Assembly (NCBI RefSeq): GCF_000341285.1
Contig: NW_005178472.1
Location: forward strand, 1-64,000
Source of the DNA: Galdieria sulphuraria
Lineage: Eukaryota > Rhodophyta > Bangiophyceae > Galdieriales > Galdieriaceae
Length of the DNA stretch: 64,000 nucleotides
Direction of reading: 5' to 3'
Part shown: one piece after another, positions 34,686-45,950 of the stretch
How positions within the stretch are numbered: the first letter of the stretch is position 1
How the letters are laid out: every line of letters starts with the position of its first letter
The notes under the pieces: model-generated
What the model was told of the DNA's origin: nothing
Databases searched by the model: none
What the model saw: only the letters and a program-made list of their open reading frames with translations
Position numbers and translations under genes: made by a program

Positions 34686-34783
34686 CGTTCTATTTATACA
34701 GGAAGGAATAATATTGTCATATAAATGATCTAGTAACTTTTGATGATACTTGAGAGGTTTAGCCTCTTTTTAAAAGTTTCGAA

Positions 34784-36112
34784 ATGAAAGATTATGATGG
34801 AATTGCAGACATTAAAATTCTAGACTGTCTGTTCAGAACGGGTTTTGTTCAAGCGCCTTACAGTTTGAAAACATCCTCTTTTAAGAAACTGCTGCGTCAG
34901 AATCTTAGAATGCAACACAAAGGCCATTGTATTGGCTCAAAACCTCTCTATACTCTGAAAGACTTTACGAGCGCTTCCGAAGAACCTTCTCATCTTGTGG
35001 TCCTTGTTCACGGCTTGCATGGTTCCTCTAAAGACTTTCTCTTCCTGGAGAAGAGTTTACTGCAATTAGATAAAACACAAAGTCTTGTTGTTTTTAGACC
35101 TTCTGTAAATGAAGGAAGAACTACAGACGGCATTTGCAAAGGTGGCTCTCGTCTTGCAGAGGCAGTGAGAGCTTTTTGTTCCAAGTATCCTTCCTTGAGG
35201 TCTATCAGTTTTGTTGGATTTTCTCTCGGTGAGTTTTTGTTCCAGCAACAGGAAGTTGTTCATTAAAATTTCACAGGAGGACTGTATGTTAGATATGCTC
35301 TTTTCCTGTTGATGGATAAGTGTTCACCCGAAAAGAGTTTAATCTGTGGTCTTAAGCCCTATAATATTCTTCTTGTGGCGTCACCTAATCTCGGAGTAAG
35401 CGGATTCGGCCCTTTCCGATATTTACCCAGAGTTCTCCAAGTATGTGAACTTATCTTTATTCTTTCATATTATTTACGTGATACAGATGGCAATAGTAAC
35501 GTTCTTGGGGGAAACCATAAGAGAATTGTTTCTGTTTGATAGAAGTATGTATAATCGTGAAATGTTAGGCAATCTTTTGACCAATGAATTATAGAAAAGT
35601 TCGATGGTCGTGTCCCTTTATTGTGGGCTATGACAGATGATGCTTTCATATCAGCTATTGCGCAATTTCCACGTCGATTTTTATTTGCCAATATTCGATA
35701 TGACGTTGAGGTGCCTTATGGAACAGCAGCATTGCAACCAGCTATACGGCATGTACTCAACTCATCAATACAAGCAGAGTCTAGTGTTTCAGTAAAGCGA
35801 ACTCCCAACATTAGTATATGGAAGAAGTATTTAGAGTGTAGTTCAGGCTCCTCCTGGAGAAGTGTACCTTTCTCTTTTGGGAAGTATCTTTCAACTCAAA
35901 GAGTTATGAAGCTGGAGGAACTTATGGCTTCCCGTTTAAGAAGTATCGACTGGTATCTTTTTGAAGTTGACTTTGGGTCTTTTTTACCACCAGTACACGA
36001 TAGTATCGTAGCAGTTTCGAGAAATTCTATGTTCGAAAGAGTGTTTAGGAAGGGAAAAGATGCTGTCGAAGTCATAAGCCATTTGATTGTTAAGGAAGAG
36101 ACAGTTTCATAA
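34784..36112 (+). CDS. DUF676-type serine esterase/lipase (alpha/beta hydrolase)
   Basis: Putative lipase of the DUF676 family (relatives of yeast Rog1). The oxyanion segment is LVVLVHGLHGSSKDFLFLEK; the nucleophile elbow is FVGFSLGGLYVRYAL, restored when the 46-nt intron after FSLG is removed. Further conserved parts are LLVASPNLGVSGFGP, a GRVPLLWAMTDDAF stretch and RYDVEVPYGTAAL. The likely catalytic histidine lies in PVHDSIVAVSR near the C-terminus. Three short introns. The substrate is unknown; family members act on glycerolipids. No signal peptide or membrane span is apparent. Confidence 0.85.
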
Positions 36113-36141
36113 TTATTTGTATAGTAGTTCATTGTAGTATA

Positions 36142-37164
36142 ATGGATTCCTTGGCTCTTTTTACTAAGATGATTAATGAGTATCCCATTGGAGGGAATGT
36201 TATGAGATGTCGATTAAAGTTGGACGGTCGTATTACTACCGCGAACTTTTGCAAAGGAGATCTTTCTATTATCGCTACACGTTATGTTTCCTCAAATAGT
36301 ACTGCTTATCTGGAATTGTTTAAACCAACGTTGGAAGAAGAAGAGTCGGGTATCCTAGAGTATAGCCAGATATTTTCGAAACAAGTCGGGGAACCTGTTT
36401 CGAAGGTCATAACTTTTTCTCAAAGTTCGAGTCCTTCTGAAGGATTCTTTTTTGCAAGCACGAATGGTGGTTTGAGTTATTGTACCTTTGATGAATCTAG
36501 TTTTCGTGAAGTCAGTCACTGTGAGAACGCTCATGAGGGAACTATAGTTGCTCTGGATTACTGCTCAAAGGACAAATTGCTCTTTTCTGGTGGTTATGAC
36601 GGTGCACTGAAAGTTTGGGATGTCCGTTGTTTTGGTAAAAAAAGCGAGCCTCTACGCTTTGTGCCTATCTCCTCAGATCGTTGTTGTTGTATAGCACATG
36701 ACGGAACGAGTGACTTACATAAGGTTTTCGTGGGAACACAGAACGGTTATGTCTGTCTTTACGATACTAGAGTCAATCGAGATGATGCTATTGAGAAATT
36801 TTCGTTTGATGATTCTATTTCCAATATGTTGGCAGTTGCATCAAGTACTTTGATAGTGTCGACTTTTAGTCAGGTTTACAAAGTGAACTTTCTCTTGGCG
36901 CGTAATACTCTTCTGTATGAAGACAGTAATACATGTATTGTTGGTATCTCGGCCAACCCATTTGAGTGCAGTGAGTTTTTAATTGCCAATCGAACAAGAC
37001 GCTTAATAGTTGTGAACTTTAAAAATGGTTTGGTCAAGAACAATGTGGTTTGTAAAGGAGAAAGTTATTGGTCCAAAGTAGGTTGGCACTCATCACTTCC
37101 TGTCTATTCTGCCATTAGTTACAAGTCACTGGAAGTTGGATTATTTCCACCCGATAGTGTTTAA
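36142..37164 (+). CDS. WD40-repeat protein of unknown role
   Basis: Intronless, 340 residues. WD-type blades are visible, the clearest being AHEGTIVALDYCSKDKLLFS followed by GGYDGALKVWDVR, and VFVGTQNGYVCLYDTR. The other blades are degenerate. It starts 30 nt after the stop of the lipase gene on the same strand. Small propellers such as NUP43 have a similar layout, but I see no family-specific motif, so I leave the function open. Confidence 0.72.
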   Translation: MDSLALFTKMINEYPIGGNVMRCRLKLDGRITTANFCKGDLSIIATRYVSSNSTAYLELFKPTLEEEESGILEYSQIFSKQVGEPVSKVITFSQSSSPSEGFFFASTNGGLSYCTFDESSFREVSHCENAHEGTIVALDYCSKDKLLFSGGYDGALKVWDVRCFGKKSEPLRFVPISSDRCCCIAHDGTSDLHKVFVGTQNGYVCLYDTRVNRDDAIEKFSFDDSISNMLAVASSTLIVSTFSQVYKVNFLLARNTLLYEDSNTCIVGISANPFECSEFLIANRTRRLIVVNFKNGLVKNNVVCKGESYWSKVGWHSSLPVYSAISYKSLEVGLFPPDSV

Positions 37165-37272
37165 TATCTTTTTGAGTGACTTGCTGGAGGCTTTCTTTGG
37201 AAAAGAGATAAACGGTGAACTTTGGCTTTGATAAGCACCAAACGACGTTGCTTACTTGTCTGAAATATTCGT

Positions 37273-37887
37273 TTACTCACGATAGACAGTTTTCGAGCTT
37301 GTCAGCTGTAAAGTCTTCAATATACCCAGACTAACAGATGCTAAAAAGAATAGCAATATTAGAGGAGTAAAGAGTGGTTGCACGACTTTTATGGTTGCTT
37401 CGTCTACGAAAGTGGTAGTTGCTGTAATAAAGTTTTCAGAAGACCCTCTTTCAAAACTTGAGTGCAGGAAAGCGTCGACACTCAAAACAACGCCACTACA
37501 TACAAGTACAATAACCAAGACGGAGCTTGTTACCAAAAGAACACTTTCAAAAGACTGTAACGTTGTAGCTCCAAAACGTGAAACTAGCCTGTCGTAAGGT
37601 CCTAACTTCTCATATTCATTTTGAGAAAAACGGGGTTTCTTTTCTACACCAAACTTTGCCAACGCTTCATCTACCAACTTCTCCGTTCCTTGCAGTCTTT
37701 CTGACTGTTGATGAGTCTCTTTGTTGACTTGGTTTCTATTTGAACCGAACCCAAGTTTTCCCGAAGTTTCGTTTTTCTTTTTCATATAATACATCTTTCT
37801 CACTTGAGAAGTACGTCTAACACAATGGCATAAAGGCTTCTTTCGGTTCCTGAAAAATGAGCTGCCATTCACAAAAAGTATCCGCAT
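37273..37887 (-). CDS. Two-span membrane protein with probable plastid leader, unknown function
   Basis: Intronless gene of 204 residues. The basic N-terminal ~75 residues (many K, R, N, Q, S and few acids) fit an organelle targeting leader plus linker. The mature part has a polar helix (VDEALAKFGVEKKPRFSQNE) and YEKLGPYDRLVSRFGA, then two hydrophobic spans (about 115-140 and 172-193). I do not recognise the family. ATG at 37887 is the first in the frame; upstream codons lack ATG. The layout resembles small thylakoid or envelope proteins, but location is an inference. Confidence 0.65.
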   Translation of the reverse strand: MRILFVNGSSFFRNRKKPLCHCVRRTSQVRKMYYMKKKNETSGKLGFGSNRNQVNKETHQQSERLQGTEKLVDEALAKFGVEKKPRFSQNEYEKLGPYDRLVSRFGATTLQSFESVLLVTSSVLVIVLVCSGVVLSVDAFLHSSFERGSSENFITATTTFVDEATIKVVQPLFTPLILLFFLASVSLGILKTLQLTSSKTVYRE

Positions 37888-37986
37888 CGGGCACAAAAAT
37901 TGAACACCACAAACCACTTTTATGTGATTTCTAAGCACAAACAAGCTAACCACAAATGAATTTACCCGACTAACACAAAAATAAAG

Positions 37987-38881
37987 TTAATAAGTTCCCT
38001 GTATATATTCATTCAATTTCTTTGCTTCATGTCGATGTTCCTCAACTAGTTCCTTGACGATATCTCCTATCGATACCATCCCCTTCACGTTCCCATCGTT
38101 GTCTATTACTGGAATATGACGAATTCTCTTTTGTGTCATTAGTTCCATACAGTCATTAAGAGATGCAGAAGGACTGACGCTAACAAGGTTATTTGCAGAC
38201 GTCATTATATCCTTTACATAAGTTGTTTTAGATGAGCGACCAAGCAATACTATCTTTCGTAAATAATCTCTTTCTGTTACAATACCTACAAATAATTCAA
38301 TAATTGAACCATTCCAATGGGATATCTTAATATACCTAGAGGTTTTCCAGTTATACCATCACCATCTACATCAATAACTACCAGTGAACCAACATTATTA
38401 TCCACCATTTTTTTGATAGCATCATATACAAAATCTGTGGTCTAGTACTCAAGTAAATTTTTCTCAATTATTACTAATAAACCTATTACAATACCTTGAT
38501 GCGATAAAATTTTTCACCTTTTACCTTTAAAATATCTCCTACTGTCTTTCCTGGTGCTGTCTCAACTGCCGACCTTATGTCCGATACTTGTCTCTTTGTA
38601 AACTTTGTTGTCATGCCTTTATGGACGGAGCTGCTATTCAATAATAGACCAAACTTGGCTACAAGTAAGCGAACGGGAACTTGCACTCCTACAGAAGGAG
38701 AAGACTGTTGAGGCAAAAGATTACAACCTTTCTTATATGACAATGAAACATCAGGTTCTTTCGAGAAGACTACACGGCAAGTCCGTTGAATTATTGGCGA
38801 ATAAACTTCTTTAAAAATCATAGGTGACTGTACTGTACTTTGCAAAAGTGACAAAGGAAAGAGTGTCTTTACAGCATACAT
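37987..38881 (-). CDS. CBSX3: CBS-domain pair protein, CBSX3-like (mitochondrial)
   Basis: Close in layout to plant CBSX3, a mitochondrial protein with one CBS pair that binds adenosine nucleotides and modulates thioredoxin o2. The leader of about 90 residues is followed by VGDILKVKGEKFYRIK, then, across an intron near 38440-38505, TTDFVYDAIKKMVDNNVGSL, then IVTERDYLRKIVLLGRSSKT, VKDIMTSANNLVSVSPSASL and RIRHIPVIDNDGNVKGMVSI. It ends EYIQGTY, nearly identical to the plant C-terminus. Two introns; the second lies near 38283-38335. ATG at 38881 is chosen, since the frame upstream begins without ATG. Confidence 0.87.
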
Positions 38882-40198
38882 TTTGCAAGACAAATGGAAA
38901 TTTTGGCACGAGATTTGGATCTCAAGTGGTGGAACTTCCAATAGCAGATCATCTTTAGAGGCTGTTCAGATGAAAATCTTCTCGCTACTTCGTAACGATT
39001 CATCTCATACCTACAATTACTAAAGTATTCGTAATTTGAAAACCTTTCTTCAGGAGACGGACAACTGATTGGTAACTTTATAAAAAAAACTAGCACGTCA
39101 GACTATATTACAGAACAAAACCAAGGATCCAATTGAGATAAACGCAGCAAACGAAATGAACAACATTCTATTTGAAGAGCTAAAATATAGAAGACATTAT
39201 AGCGCGACAATTGTCTTTTACTTTCGCTGCAACGAGGCTAAGAAAACTTACTCCAACAACAATCTAACGACGAACTCCAGTTTCGTTGAAAAGTTTTCCA
39301 AACTGGTTTCTTGACTAGTCATATGATATTTGTAAAGGATTGATAAGACTCTGGGTAAAGATTGAGTCTTGCTTTCGATATAGCATAAGAAGCTAAAAAT
39401 GTGCCTTGTTACATTTCATAATTTCTAGAGTAACGTTTGGAAAGCGATAGAGCTTTGTTGACAATATGGTCTTATTCTGATATGTGTAAGCGAGAATAAA
39501 ATAATACGAAACGGTTTGCCAAACAATTATTCGTTCAGAATGTTCGTTTAGCGATTTCTCTCCCATTCAACTTCTCAAATAAGCATTCAACCCAATTCAT
39601 TCAACCAGAAATCAGTGCTTCTTTCAGTGAAATAGAATATTTGTTCTTTATTCTTCCCCAAAAAAAATTTCTTCCTAGGAAACTTTCCATGAAAACTTTT
39701 CCTTCTAAACTGACCAATTTGAAATTTTAGGGAAATCTTCCAAGCAATGGAATACAAACTACAGGTTGCGTATAACAAGCACAGCCTTACTAATTGCTTC
39801 AAATATGGACCAAGTTTACCCCTATCGACTTTACATTCAGTGAAGAATCACGAACATTCTTTTCTTAAAATCATATCATGGCCTTTGAAATTTCAACCAA
39901 ATAAACTTTTAGAATTTCTCAGCGATTCCTGTTTCTGAAAGATGCTAGAAGATATCAGCAGTTTAGAAGAATTCTATTTCAACAGGAAGAAATGAAATCA
40001 GCTTCTTGAGTAGGAACCTTCTCCACAACAGAGCGCCATATCCTTGCTGCAGCTAAGAAGTGCCTTCTCCACCGTTACTCAGTCAATGCCTTAACTGAAT
40101 CAGTGACAGCAAATAAAATAAGGAACTACCTTCAATGGACATTGACAGTCGAACAGAATGGGCTATAAAACCTCAAGGACATCTTATCCAGAAAGTCA
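38882..40198. other. Intergenic region, no gene recognised
   Basis: About 1.3 kb of A+T-rich sequence between CBSX3-like (minus, start) and PPCDC (minus, stop). Open frames of 60-70 codons at 39587-39938 on both strands lack any domain, and the sequence shows no tRNA, rRNA or repeat that I can recognise. It should contain the CBSX3-like promoter and the PPCDC terminator. Confidence 0.55.
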
Positions 40199-40935
40199 CT
40201 AATTGTATTGTGAAAGAAGACATTGCTTGAGCTCTCCAATAATAGTTTCTGGGGTGGCCATGGCACCATAACCAATGTCTCCACAAGCCAGTTGCTTCGA
40301 AACTGTCGGAATGACTTTCACATTCCTGCTTTCAAGTAAACTCTATAAAGATCGAACAGTGGATAAGCTAAAAGGTTAGGAATTTGCTTACCAGCTGTTG
40401 ATGTGTTAAAGGCTGTTCCCACATTACCGTATTCATAGCGGGAGCAACTAAAAGTGGTTTGTTCATACTGTCCCAGGCTCTAATAACTGAGGAAACTAGA
40501 TTGTCGCAAAGGCCTACTGCAGCTTTTGCTAGTGTGTTAGCATCTATGGGCGCAATTAGAAAGGCATCTGCCCATTTCCGGAGCTCAATATGCAAAACGG
40601 GGTCTCCAAGCTTGTTCCAGTTTCTCCTACGGACAAGTTGAGACTAGAGACTCAAACACAAAAAGCTGAAAAGAACCATTCGTCAGCGTCAGTAAAAATT
40701 CTTATATGATTTCTCGGGAGGCGTTGCTCTTTTTCTAAAAAGTGCCAACTGTGTTCTGTTGTAAGGAGCCATACCTTCCAATTTGTTAGTCGAATACCCT
40801 TTACGTTGAAAGACATACTTCTGCCCCTTCTTCTACGATAAGGTTAATGACTTTTGGACAACGAATAGCGGCCACACTTCCTGTAGCGGCTACCAATATA
40901 TGTTTGTCTCTCAAGGTCCACAAGTTATTTTCCAT
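40199..40935 (-). CDS. PPCDC: Phosphopantothenoylcysteine decarboxylase (HAL3-type flavoprotein)
   Basis: FMN-dependent enzyme of coenzyme A synthesis that decarboxylates 4'-phospho-N-pantothenoylcysteine. Exon 1 gives KHILVAATGSVAAIRCPKVI; the next exon ends TDADEW; then WNKLGDPVLHIELRKWADAF with the active-site histidine in VLHIELR, IAPIDANTLAKAAVGLCDNL, and the substrate-binding PAMNTVMW motif with the essential asparagine. The last exon has VIPTVSKQLACGDIGYGAMA, containing the active-site cysteine. Three introns; one joins DEW to RNWNK and uses a GTTCTT donor. All catalytic residues are present. About 195 residues, typical for the monofunctional enzyme. Confidence 0.92.
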
Positions 40936-41163
40936 CCTAAAAACCGACTAGAAAAAGTTTGCAAGTCTTCTGTCGTTTCTTTGAACAAACAACAAGTTGC
41001 AACTTTATTCACCTTTTCTTCTGTTTTTTCGCTATTTTATTATTCTGCTTCTGTATGTACTTGTAGTGAATCTAAGCCATCTACAACGAATGGAATTTGC
41101 AACTATTTCTCTTCGTCTGCGATAAGACTTGTGTGTTGTCCAGTTTGATATTTGTTACGCATT

Positions 41164-41559
41164 ATGAACAACTCCAAACAAGAAGTCAAAGAAGGAAGAA
41201 AAGCAGAACTTTACTTTGGAAAGAAACTTGAACGTGAGTTTGCATGGTTATTACGTAGCGCTACTTACATACCTATAGTTCCCGCCATAATGTATGGCTT
41301 TGGAGACGTATGTCAGCCTCGAAGAGACTCGGTTACTCTCCTTGAAACATATGTGATAGATTTCATTGTTGACCTTGTTGAGAAATGTAGTGAAGTTGCC
41401 CACGAACGAAAAAGAGAAAGACCTGATATCAATGACCTCAAATTTGTCATAAGGAAAGACAAGAAGAAGCTCAATCGTGTCCACTACTTGTTGCGTATGA
41501 AACGAATCATAGATCGATCCCGTTTTGCGGTAGACCGTCATATGTTACCACTTAAATAA
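41164..41559 (+). CDS. TAF13: TFIID subunit TAF13 (histone fold)
   Basis: TAF13 pairs with TAF11 in general transcription factor TFIID. The histone fold is clear: IMYGFGD, TLLETYVIDFIVDLVEKCSE, RERPDINDLKFVIRKDKKKL and HYLLRMKRIIDRSRFAVD. The family reads LFSKELRCMMYGFGD at this point; here a 45-nt segment at 41234-41278 with perfect GTGAGT and CTATAG ends sits between KKLE and PAIMYGFGD. It has no stop and a length divisible by three, so it can be read through or spliced; splicing gives the family-like KKLELPAIMYGFGD. ATG at 41164 is the start (the frame opens slightly upstream without ATG). Confidence 0.88.
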   Translation: MNNSKQEVKEGRKAELYFGKKLEREFAWLLRSATYIPIVPAIMYGFGDVCQPRRDSVTLLETYVIDFIVDLVEKCSEVAHERKRERPDINDLKFVIRKDKKKLNRVHYLLRMKRIIDRSRFAVDRHMLPLK

Positions 41560-41690
41560 ACGAATCAGTTGGAACACTTTGAAGCTGTTGTTGTAAATAA
41601 AGAACGCAAGTTGGTTACAACTACTAGCGTGCGTTATGTAATATCACATTTATCGTTGTAAAACTTGATTTACTCTTCTACTATATCTAT

Positions 41691-43144
41691 TCAATTTTGT
41701 GCTTGTGCAAGGTCAGCTTCCGTACTTCGCTCAAGTGACAAGGCAATCTCATGCACGTGGGTCTTCCACGGAATCAAACGATTGTACAAGCCTTCAACTT
41801 CATTCCTATCAAAACTTTTGTAAAGAATTGACGAAACCCAAAAAAAGAATTATATACCGATCCAATGTTTTTGGTTGCACATAAGAAATAGAAACTGTCT
41901 CGTCCATTTCATTGATAGTGCCTTGCAATAGATGTAAACTGAGTGCTTTCATCACAAGATACTCCACCTGAGCTCATTTCAATCTATGAAAGGCAATTAG
42001 GATATGAAAGTACCTGATCTTTGGTAACTTCACAGCTTGAACAAATATCATCAAAGCTGATAACTCTCTCAACAAGTTCTATTACAAAGTGAAAGGGGCA
42101 TAAAAGAGTTGATGCAATGGTACTTACTCTTTGTTGCCAACTCCATCAAAGATCGAAGACGAATCTTTTGCTCTAAAAACTGCCAATTAGAAGAGAGAGC
42201 TGGCTCTTGGTTAATCTGGTCTCTAGCTCGGTTGCCAATCTATTATGCATCATCCATCATAAGACAAAATAATAAGACATATGGTCGTTACTAACTTGAT
42301 TGAACTTCTCAATACTACCATACTTAAAAGCCTCCAGTAACTCCAAGAGCCATTGTAGCTTTTCACTTTTCAAAGACTGCATAATATCGTATTCGAGAAT
42401 CTCACCAAAGTTGAATATTGTTTCTGCAACAATTGAAGCAACGCCCAAATCATATGCCCAATGCACACGCTCTTCTACAGTAAAACTATCCAGAGGAGCA
42501 TATTGGAAAAAAAGCAGTGCACTCGAATAGTACTTCGTTGCCGGTCCTACAGCCTTGTAATATTGGGCACATACTCGATGATATGAGGAATGAACCACAG
42601 TGTCTAGGTCTCGAGTGGATTCCATCGCCACACCAACTTCTTCCAATATCTACGGATCAACCATTATTTTACTTGTGTCTTGAACACAACCAAAGACTAA
42701 CCTGCTTGACACCGGATAAATTTCCTCCTTCCAACTTCAATCTAGCTGTCTCACTCTTTAAAAAAAGAGAAGCCTCTTCGTCTGCACTAATGAAGGCCTT
42801 TGAGTTCGTCGCGTAATCGACGAATTCCAAAGCCTTGTTGAGATCTTTGAACAGTCAATAAGCCCTTTGTGTCAAGATAAGTTCAGTATACCTCGATAGT
42901 TCTTTCTCGCGATTCCAACTAGTATGCGGACAAGTGCTAGAGGGTTTAAACTGGACTCAAACTCTCGTATAAAAGAGTCGTATAGTTCAACAAGATTGAT
43001 TCGATTTACTTGACCACTATGTATGAGTTTTAAAAGTTCTTCAGTTAGTTGATGCCATTTCTTTCCAATATAAAGCTCTTTTAGGGTTTCTAACTGTGGT
43101 TCTGTCTTGACAAGTTGACTCAAATATCTTTCAACTGAGGACAT
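41691..43144 (-). CDS. PSMD13: 26S proteasome non-ATPase subunit 13 (RPN9)
   Basis: PCI-domain subunit of the proteasome lid. N-terminal helical repeats show ELYIGKKWHQLTEELLKLI, LVELYDSFIREFESSLNPLA and, further on, YYKAVGPATKYYSSALLFFQ, HWAYDLGVASIVAETIFNFG and LQWLLELLEAFKYGSIEKF, all aligned with human PSMD13. The PCI winged helix is spread over the last exons (RVISFDDICSSCEVTKD, VEYLVMKALSLHLLQGTINE, VSISYVQPKTLDR) and the C-terminal helix ends EADLAQAQN. About seven short introns. The stop is the TGA at 41691-41693. Confidence 0.9.
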
Positions 43145-43569
43145 GCTTTACAAATTGAAAAGGCAAAGAACAAAACTCTGTGACCAAATAATGATGAGAG
43201 AACGTTTTCCAAAGCATGAGTGAGTGGCTTAGCTTCCTAAAGTATTTCCAACTATTATTTTCTTCAATTTTTGTATTTTAGATAGGAAGATAGAAATATT
43301 TTACGAAAGCCTTTTTTCGAGATCTTCCTTCTGCAATTCGTCTCAATAAGAAATAAAACTTGATAACGTGGATGGAAACGTATTTTCCTGTTTTCAGTAT
43401 TCTTAAAAGATACTCAAGTATGCTCAACAACTTTTATATTATCACTATAAAGTCTATTCAAAAGGAGAGTTGAGGGTAAAATAATATCATAAGATCTCGA
43501 CAAGTTGAATCATCATCGATACTAACAGTTTTTTCATGTTGTGTAGCTTTTTAAGGAGGAAGTGATTGT
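43145..43569. other. Divergent promoter region between PSMD13 and ARGJ
   Basis: A 425-nt A+T-rich gap between two divergent start codons. No gene, repeat or recognisable regulatory motif could be supported. It is long compared with the 19-42 nt divergent gaps elsewhere in this window. Confidence 0.5.
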
Positions 43570-45077
43570 ATGGTTGAAATATTATTCTTTTCACTTTGTC
43601 ACAGTAAACCCTGTAGAAATATACCAAGTCAAAGCACCTTGGTTTCAAACTTTCTGTATAGAAATAGCTTTTTTGGTGCTGGGCGGACTTTGGTTCGGTG
43701 GTCGTCTACACGAACAAAACTTGCTCTTGTGTTTTACACGAAAATGAACGTACAGCTTTCTACGGAAGAGTATTTTCAAGTTTTGCCAAAGGGAGGAGTA
43801 GCTTCAGCGAAAGGTTTTAAAACAGGTGGTGTGGTTGCTGGATTGAAAAGCTCAGGACAACTGGATCTGGCACTCGTACTTTCAACTGTAGAAGCTTCCG
43901 TGGCGGGAGTGTTTACCAAGTCGATTGTTAAGGCAGCTCCTGTTTTACTTTGTGAAAGATTCTTGAAGGATACAAAGGGAAAGGCTACTTGTATACTCAT
44001 CAACTCTGGACAGGCGAATGCTGCAACAGGGGAAGAAGGTTTGCAAGATGCCTTGGATATGTCAGATATTGTTTCTTCTTGTCTTCCAGAAATACCACCC
44101 ACTCAAGTTTTGGTAGCTTCTACAGGTGTGATAGGGAAAAGAGTCGATCTTGCTCGGATAAGTAAAGCCGTTCCCAGCTTAGTAACCAAGTTGGGACATT
44201 CAGACGAACATAATATGGAGGCAGCAAGAGCCATAATGACCACAGATCTTGTTCCAAAGTATATTTCGGTTCAGTGGGAAAGTAATGGTCGAGTTGCTAC
44301 GTTGGGAGGTATGGCAAAGGGATCCGGTATGATTCATCCCGATATGGGAACGATGTTAAGTTTTTTGACAACGGACATAGCCATTGACTCATCTTTATTG
44401 CACGAAATATTACAGAGAGTTGTAAACAAGTCGTTTAATGCGATAACAGTCGATGGTGATACTTCAACAAATGATTCTGTGTTGATTATGGCAAATGGTT
44501 TGTCCAGAGTGCCTGTTGAAGAGAATAGTCCTGAATTGAAAATTTTCGAAAAGGCTCTGATGTGGTGTTGCGAGTACCTTGCCAAGGCCATCGCAAGAGA
44601 CGGTGAGGGAGCAACCTGCCTTATTCAAGTTGAAGTCAGTGGTACAAGTACAGATGAAGATGCACAAAGAATTGCCCGTAAGGTATCATCTTCAACTCTT
44701 TGGAAAGCTGCAGTGTATGGAAGGGATCCTAACTGGGGCAGAATCTTAGCGGCTGCTGGTTCTGCAGGAGTGGATTTCGATGCTAAGCAAGTTTCTTTAT
44801 GGTTGGGAGAATATCGTTTGGTAAAAAATGGTTTGCCTTTGAGTTTCGACAAGGCAACTGTGAGGTGAGTATTACCTTTCACTTTAACAAAATTGGAATA
44901 CTCAGCAATTATTCCAACAGAAGTTATATGCAGGCAGCTGCGGAAGCAAAATATCTTTCAGGTGAAGATCAAGTGAATGTTTATTTAAAGGTTGGTGACG
45001 GGTTCGGATATGGTAAGGCCTGGGGTTGTGATTTGAGTTACGAATATGTTCGAATCAACGCAGAATATACGACATAG
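43570..45077 (+). CDS. ARGJ: Glutamate N-acetyltransferase / ornithine acetyltransferase (ArgJ)
   Basis: Bifunctional enzyme of the cyclic arginine pathway that moves acetyl groups from N-acetylornithine to glutamate. The first ~57 residues are a leader rich in S, R, F and N, probably plastidic as in plants. The core begins with [19 protein letters not shown]; next come [28 protein letters not shown], the autocleavage region [40 protein letters not shown] and [17 protein letters not shown]. The nucleophilic threonine follows glycine (MGT) instead of the usual alanine (MAT). A 72-nt-scale intron near 44865-44930 leads into the last exon, which ends [13 protein letters not shown] with the conserved final threonine. 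The C-terminal fit confirms the splice. Confidence 0.92.
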
Positions 45078-45157
45078 TCGAGATAACTCTCTACTACGAA
45101 GTTTGAAATGCAGCATGAAGCAGAACACTTTATTTTTTGATGAACGACGCAAATCCT

Positions 45158-45866
45158 TTAGGAAACTTTCTTCGACACTTGTTGTTCCCTTTCTTCACGA
45201 GTATCTTTGGTTTCTTCTTTAAACTCTATTTCCACAAAATTGAGTGGTCCTGAATTCTTCAAACCAACCAACTCTCTGGCGTCGCCTTCTTTCACCATTT
45301 TAACTCCTTCATCCACACCTGAGCTCCATTCATAACCCGCAGTCCTTACGAAGAAACAAGGACCCATATTGGGTCTCGAATAACCAGGTATCTTGTGTCC
45401 TAAGGAAGCCAATAATTCACCAACAGTTACGCGATCTTTTACTTCGAAATTATCTCTTTCGTCTATTTCACAACCCAGCATCTTCACGACCATTTCACTT
45501 CTTTTCTTTACCAGCTCTTTGTCTTCAGGGGTCCTTTCAATAACGTTATCCTGTACGGAAAACCTGAACTCTGAACTATGGAGTGAAACAACAATATACT
45601 TACTGTATTCGACCAAAACTCTTTCTTTCTGCGTATTTGCCTCAAGATCTGTGCTTGTGGGGAAAAATGGCTTGGAGCAGGAAACTCTCTTTTGGAAGTG
45701 TCTGGCTACATATGTTAGCTTCTTCCAACGGCAGCCAAGACTTTAACAAACCTGGGACTTCCTTGCAAGTTGCCTCAATGGCAAAACCCCTTTTAAAAGC
45801 AACGTTTAAACAAGAAAGTGTCAAATATCTACTAGCTAAATAACTCGAGTGGGAAGTGAAAAACAT
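45158..45866 (-). CDS. Unknown protein with probable organelle leader
   Basis: I do not recognise this protein. Splicing one 49-nt intron with a GTTTGT donor and ATGTAG acceptor (near 45697-45745) joins the N-terminus MFFTSHSSYLASRYLTLSC to KRVSCSKPFF and continues to the stop at 45158, about 219 residues in all. The first ~50 residues have no acids until EATCKE and look like a targeting leader. The mature part is charged with a conserved-looking block VTVGELLASLGHKIPGYSRP, then GPCFFVRTAGYEWSSGVDEG, and a glutamate/lysine-rich tail. No membrane span. It lies between convergent ARGJ and the RRP41 gene, 84 nt downstream of the latter. Confidence 0.6.
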
Positions 45867-45950
45867 TTTTCACAAGCCTTCAAATCCTTCCCAACTAAAG
45901 CGAATTCAACAATGAATCCTATTTTACTCTATTAGACTCGACTGATATAT

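Noticed and set aside
40900-41148. Plus-strand frame upstream of TAF13 as an extra gene or N-terminal exon
   Set aside because: It overlaps the first exon of PPCDC on the other strand, ends in a stop before TAF13 and has no recognisable domain.
45583-45843. Plus-strand frames opposite the unknown gene at 45158-45866
   Set aside because: The minus-strand reading continues through a splice into a well-formed C-terminal region; the plus frames lack such support.
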